Below are positions 5,320-6,729 of a stretch of 6,729 nt of DNA, piece by piece. The position numbers were made by a program, and so were the translations under genes. Source of the DNA: SYIM01 sp041182885 (GTDB taxonomy: Bacteria > Pseudomonadota > Gammaproteobacteria > Burkholderiales > Burkholderiaceae_E); the NCBI GenBank assembly GCA_049423065.1, contig JBMSQB010000137.1, positions 1-6,729 of the forward strand, in the 5' to 3' direction. The notes beneath the pieces were generated by a model. It made no database searches. It worked only from the letters and a program-made list of their open reading frames with translations, and was not told the origin of the DNA. Each line of letters starts with the position of its first letter. Within the stretch, counting starts at the first letter, position 1.

Positions 5320-6726
5320 ATGAATCCACCCGCACCAGACCCCAACAGCTTCGACTCACTCGCGCTCTCCGCCGCTGCCCGGGAGAACCTTCGAAGACTC
5401 GGCTATCTCGAGATGACCTCCATCCAGGCGGCGAGCCTGCCCCCGGCGCTGCAAGGTCGCGACCTCATCGCCCAGGCCAAGACCGGGAGCGGCAAGACCG
5501 CCGCCTACGCACTGCCTTTGCTCGCCAAGCTGGTTGTACGCCGCTTCGCGCTCCAGGCTCTCGTGCTGTGCCCCACCCGCGAGCTGGCCGAGCAGGTCAC
5601 CGCCGAAATCCGACGCCTCGCGCGCGCGGAGGAGAACGTCAAGGTCGTTACCCTTGTGGGCGGCGCGCCGCTGCGCGGACAGACTGCAAGCCTTGAACAC
5701 GGTGCCCATGTTGCAGTCGGAACACCCGGCCGCGTGATCGACCACCTCGAGCGCGGTCATCTCAGCCTGGATGCACTGGAAACCCTGGTACTGGATGAAG
5801 CAGACCGGATGCTGGACATGGGCTTCACGGACGACATCGCGAGCATAGCCAGCCAGTGCCCGGCAAAGCGTCAAACCCTGCTGTTCTCAGCCACTTACCC
5901 CGAAGGCATTGCCAAGCTCGCGGCGCGATACCTGCGCGAGCCTGTGACGGTGAAAGTGCAGGCGCAGCACGGCAGCGAGCAGATCGAGCAGCGCTGGTAC
6001 GAGGTGCGCGAGGACCAGCGGTTGCTGGCGGTGGCCGCTTTGCTGGAGCATTTTCGACCGGTCAGCACACTCGCCTTCTGCAACACAAAGGCTCGCTGCC
6101 GCGAGCTAGCGGAATTGCTGCAGGCGCAGGGCTACAGCGCGCTCGCGCTGCACGGCGACCTGGAGCAGCGCGACCGTGACCAGGTACTGGTGCGCTTCGT
6201 AAACGGCAGCTGCTCGGTACTGGTTGCTACCGATGTTGCAGCAAGGGGGCTCGATATCGCAGGCCTCGCCGCTGTGGTCAATGTCGATATCTCACCAGAT
6301 CCCGATGTCCACCTGCACCGGATCGGCCGCACCGGTCGTGCCGGCCAGACCGGGCTTGCGCTCAGCCTGACAGCGCTGGAGGAAATGGGCTCAGCGGCGC
6401 AAATCGAACAGTTGCAAGGCCAGCCTTCCGTCTGGCACGCGCTCACCGAACTCAAGCCGGCTCCCGGCGGTCGATTGCTGCCAGCGATGGCCACCGTCCA
6501 CATCCAGGCCGGGCGCAAGGAGAAGATCCGTCCGGGTGATGTCCTGGGCGCCCTCACTGCCGACTTTGGCTACACACGCGAACAGGTAGGCAAGATCGAC
6601 ATCAACGAATTCGCCACCTATGTGGCCGTCAAGCGGGGTATCGCGGGCGAGGTGGTTGAACGGCTGAACAGCGGCCGGATCAAAGGTCGCGCAGTGAAGG
6701 CGCGGCTGCTCTCCAATCGAGGATGA
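5320..6726 (+). CDS. dbpA: ATP-dependent DEAD-box RNA helicase DbpA
   Basis: A complete 468-residue cytoplasmic helicase (E. coli DbpA has 457) that remodels 23S rRNA during assembly of the 50S ribosomal subunit. Motifs in order: Phe11 and Gln36 of the Q motif, AKTGSGKT (53-60, motif I), PTRELA (85-90), GG (114-115), TPGR (135-138), DEAD (159-162), SAT (190-192), ATDVAARGLD (303-312) and HRIGRTGR (333-340). The C-terminal 391-468 is the DbpA-specific RNA-binding domain, seen in AGRKEKIRPGDVLGALT and the closing SGRIKGRAVKARLL; in E. coli this domain binds hairpin 92 of 23S rRNA. This domain separates it from RhlE, SrmB and CsdA. The ATG at 5320 has only a weak GAG upstream but no better in-frame start is seen. 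It is divergent from the Bug gene and functionally unrelated to the catabolic block. Confidence 0.96.
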   Translation: MNPPAPDPNSFDSLALSAAARENLRRLGYLEMTSIQAASLPPALQGRDLIAQAKTGSGKTAAYALPLLAKLVVRRFALQALVLCPTRELAEQVTAEIRRLARAEENVKVVTLVGGAPLRGQTASLEHGAHVAVGTPGRVIDHLERGHLSLDALETLVLDEADRMLDMGFTDDIASIASQCPAKRQTLLFSATYPEGIAKLAARYLREPVTVKVQAQHGSEQIEQRWYEVREDQRLLAVAALLEHFRPVSTLAFCNTKARCRELAELLQAQGYSALALHGDLEQRDRDQVLVRFVNGSCSVLVATDVAARGLDIAGLAAVVNVDISPDPDVHLHRIGRTGRAGQTGLALSLTALEEMGSAAQIEQLQGQPSVWHALTELKPAPGGRLLPAMATVHIQAGRKEKIRPGDVLGALTADFGYTREQVGKIDINEFATYVAVKRGIAGEVVERLNSGRIKGRAVKARLLSNRG

Positions 6727-6729
6727 CGC

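Noticed and set aside
4739..5696. Long plus-strand frames at 4739-5323 and 4860-5696
   Set aside because: They overlap the Bug gene in antisense and the start of dbpA in another frame; no recognisable domain and biased composition.
1..6729. tRNA, rRNA, CRISPR arrays, insertion sequences or long repeats
   Set aside because: No transposase, direct repeat array, tRNA-like cloverleaf or terminal inverted repeats were seen on either strand.

Overview
The window is G+C-rich, densely coded DNA, most likely from a betaproteobacterium of the Burkholderiales. The main pointer is a tripartite tricarboxylate transporter (TTT) periplasmic binding protein of the Bug family, which is greatly expanded in Bordetella, Achromobacter, Cupriavidus, Variovorax and relatives. 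This is inferred from gene content and codon usage, not from a phylogenetic marker.

Layout, left to right. (1) 1-741, minus strand: a type II toxin-antitoxin operon. A ribbon-helix-helix antitoxin overlaps a PIN-domain (VapC-type) toxin by four bases; the toxin runs off the left edge. An AT-rich stretch just upstream of the antitoxin looks like an autoregulated promoter. (2) 742-953: intergenic region between the antitoxin and a rightward operon. (3) 954-3519, plus strand: a three-gene operon encoding a DUF2848 protein, a protein with the architecture of the DehI-type 2-haloacid dehalogenases, and an NAD(P)-dependent beta-hydroxyacid dehydrogenase (3-hydroxyisobutyrate dehydrogenase family). 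(4) 3535-5179, minus strand, converging on that operon: a Bug binding protein followed by a cupin resembling cysteine/thiol dioxygenases. (5) 5180-5319: a divergent promoter region with two short palindromes. (6) 5320-6726, plus strand: a complete dbpA, the ATP-dependent 23S rRNA helicase, probably a core gene bordering the accessory block.

The five genes between the toxin-antitoxin pair and dbpA read as a small catabolic island for an organic acid. The Bug protein would capture a carboxylate in the periplasm. The cupin, the DUF2848 protein and the dehydrogenase would provide oxidation, C-C or C-O cleavage and hydroxyacid oxidation steps. No experimentally defined pathway with this gene set is known to me. 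The most interesting points are: the DehI-like protein appears to lack the catalytic aspartate of characterised DehI enzymes, so it probably has another role; and the DUF2848 protein shows the motif order of a divergent fumarylacetoacetate hydrolase (FAH) fold enzyme. Both are inferences from reading the sequence and can be tested by structure prediction and profile searches.
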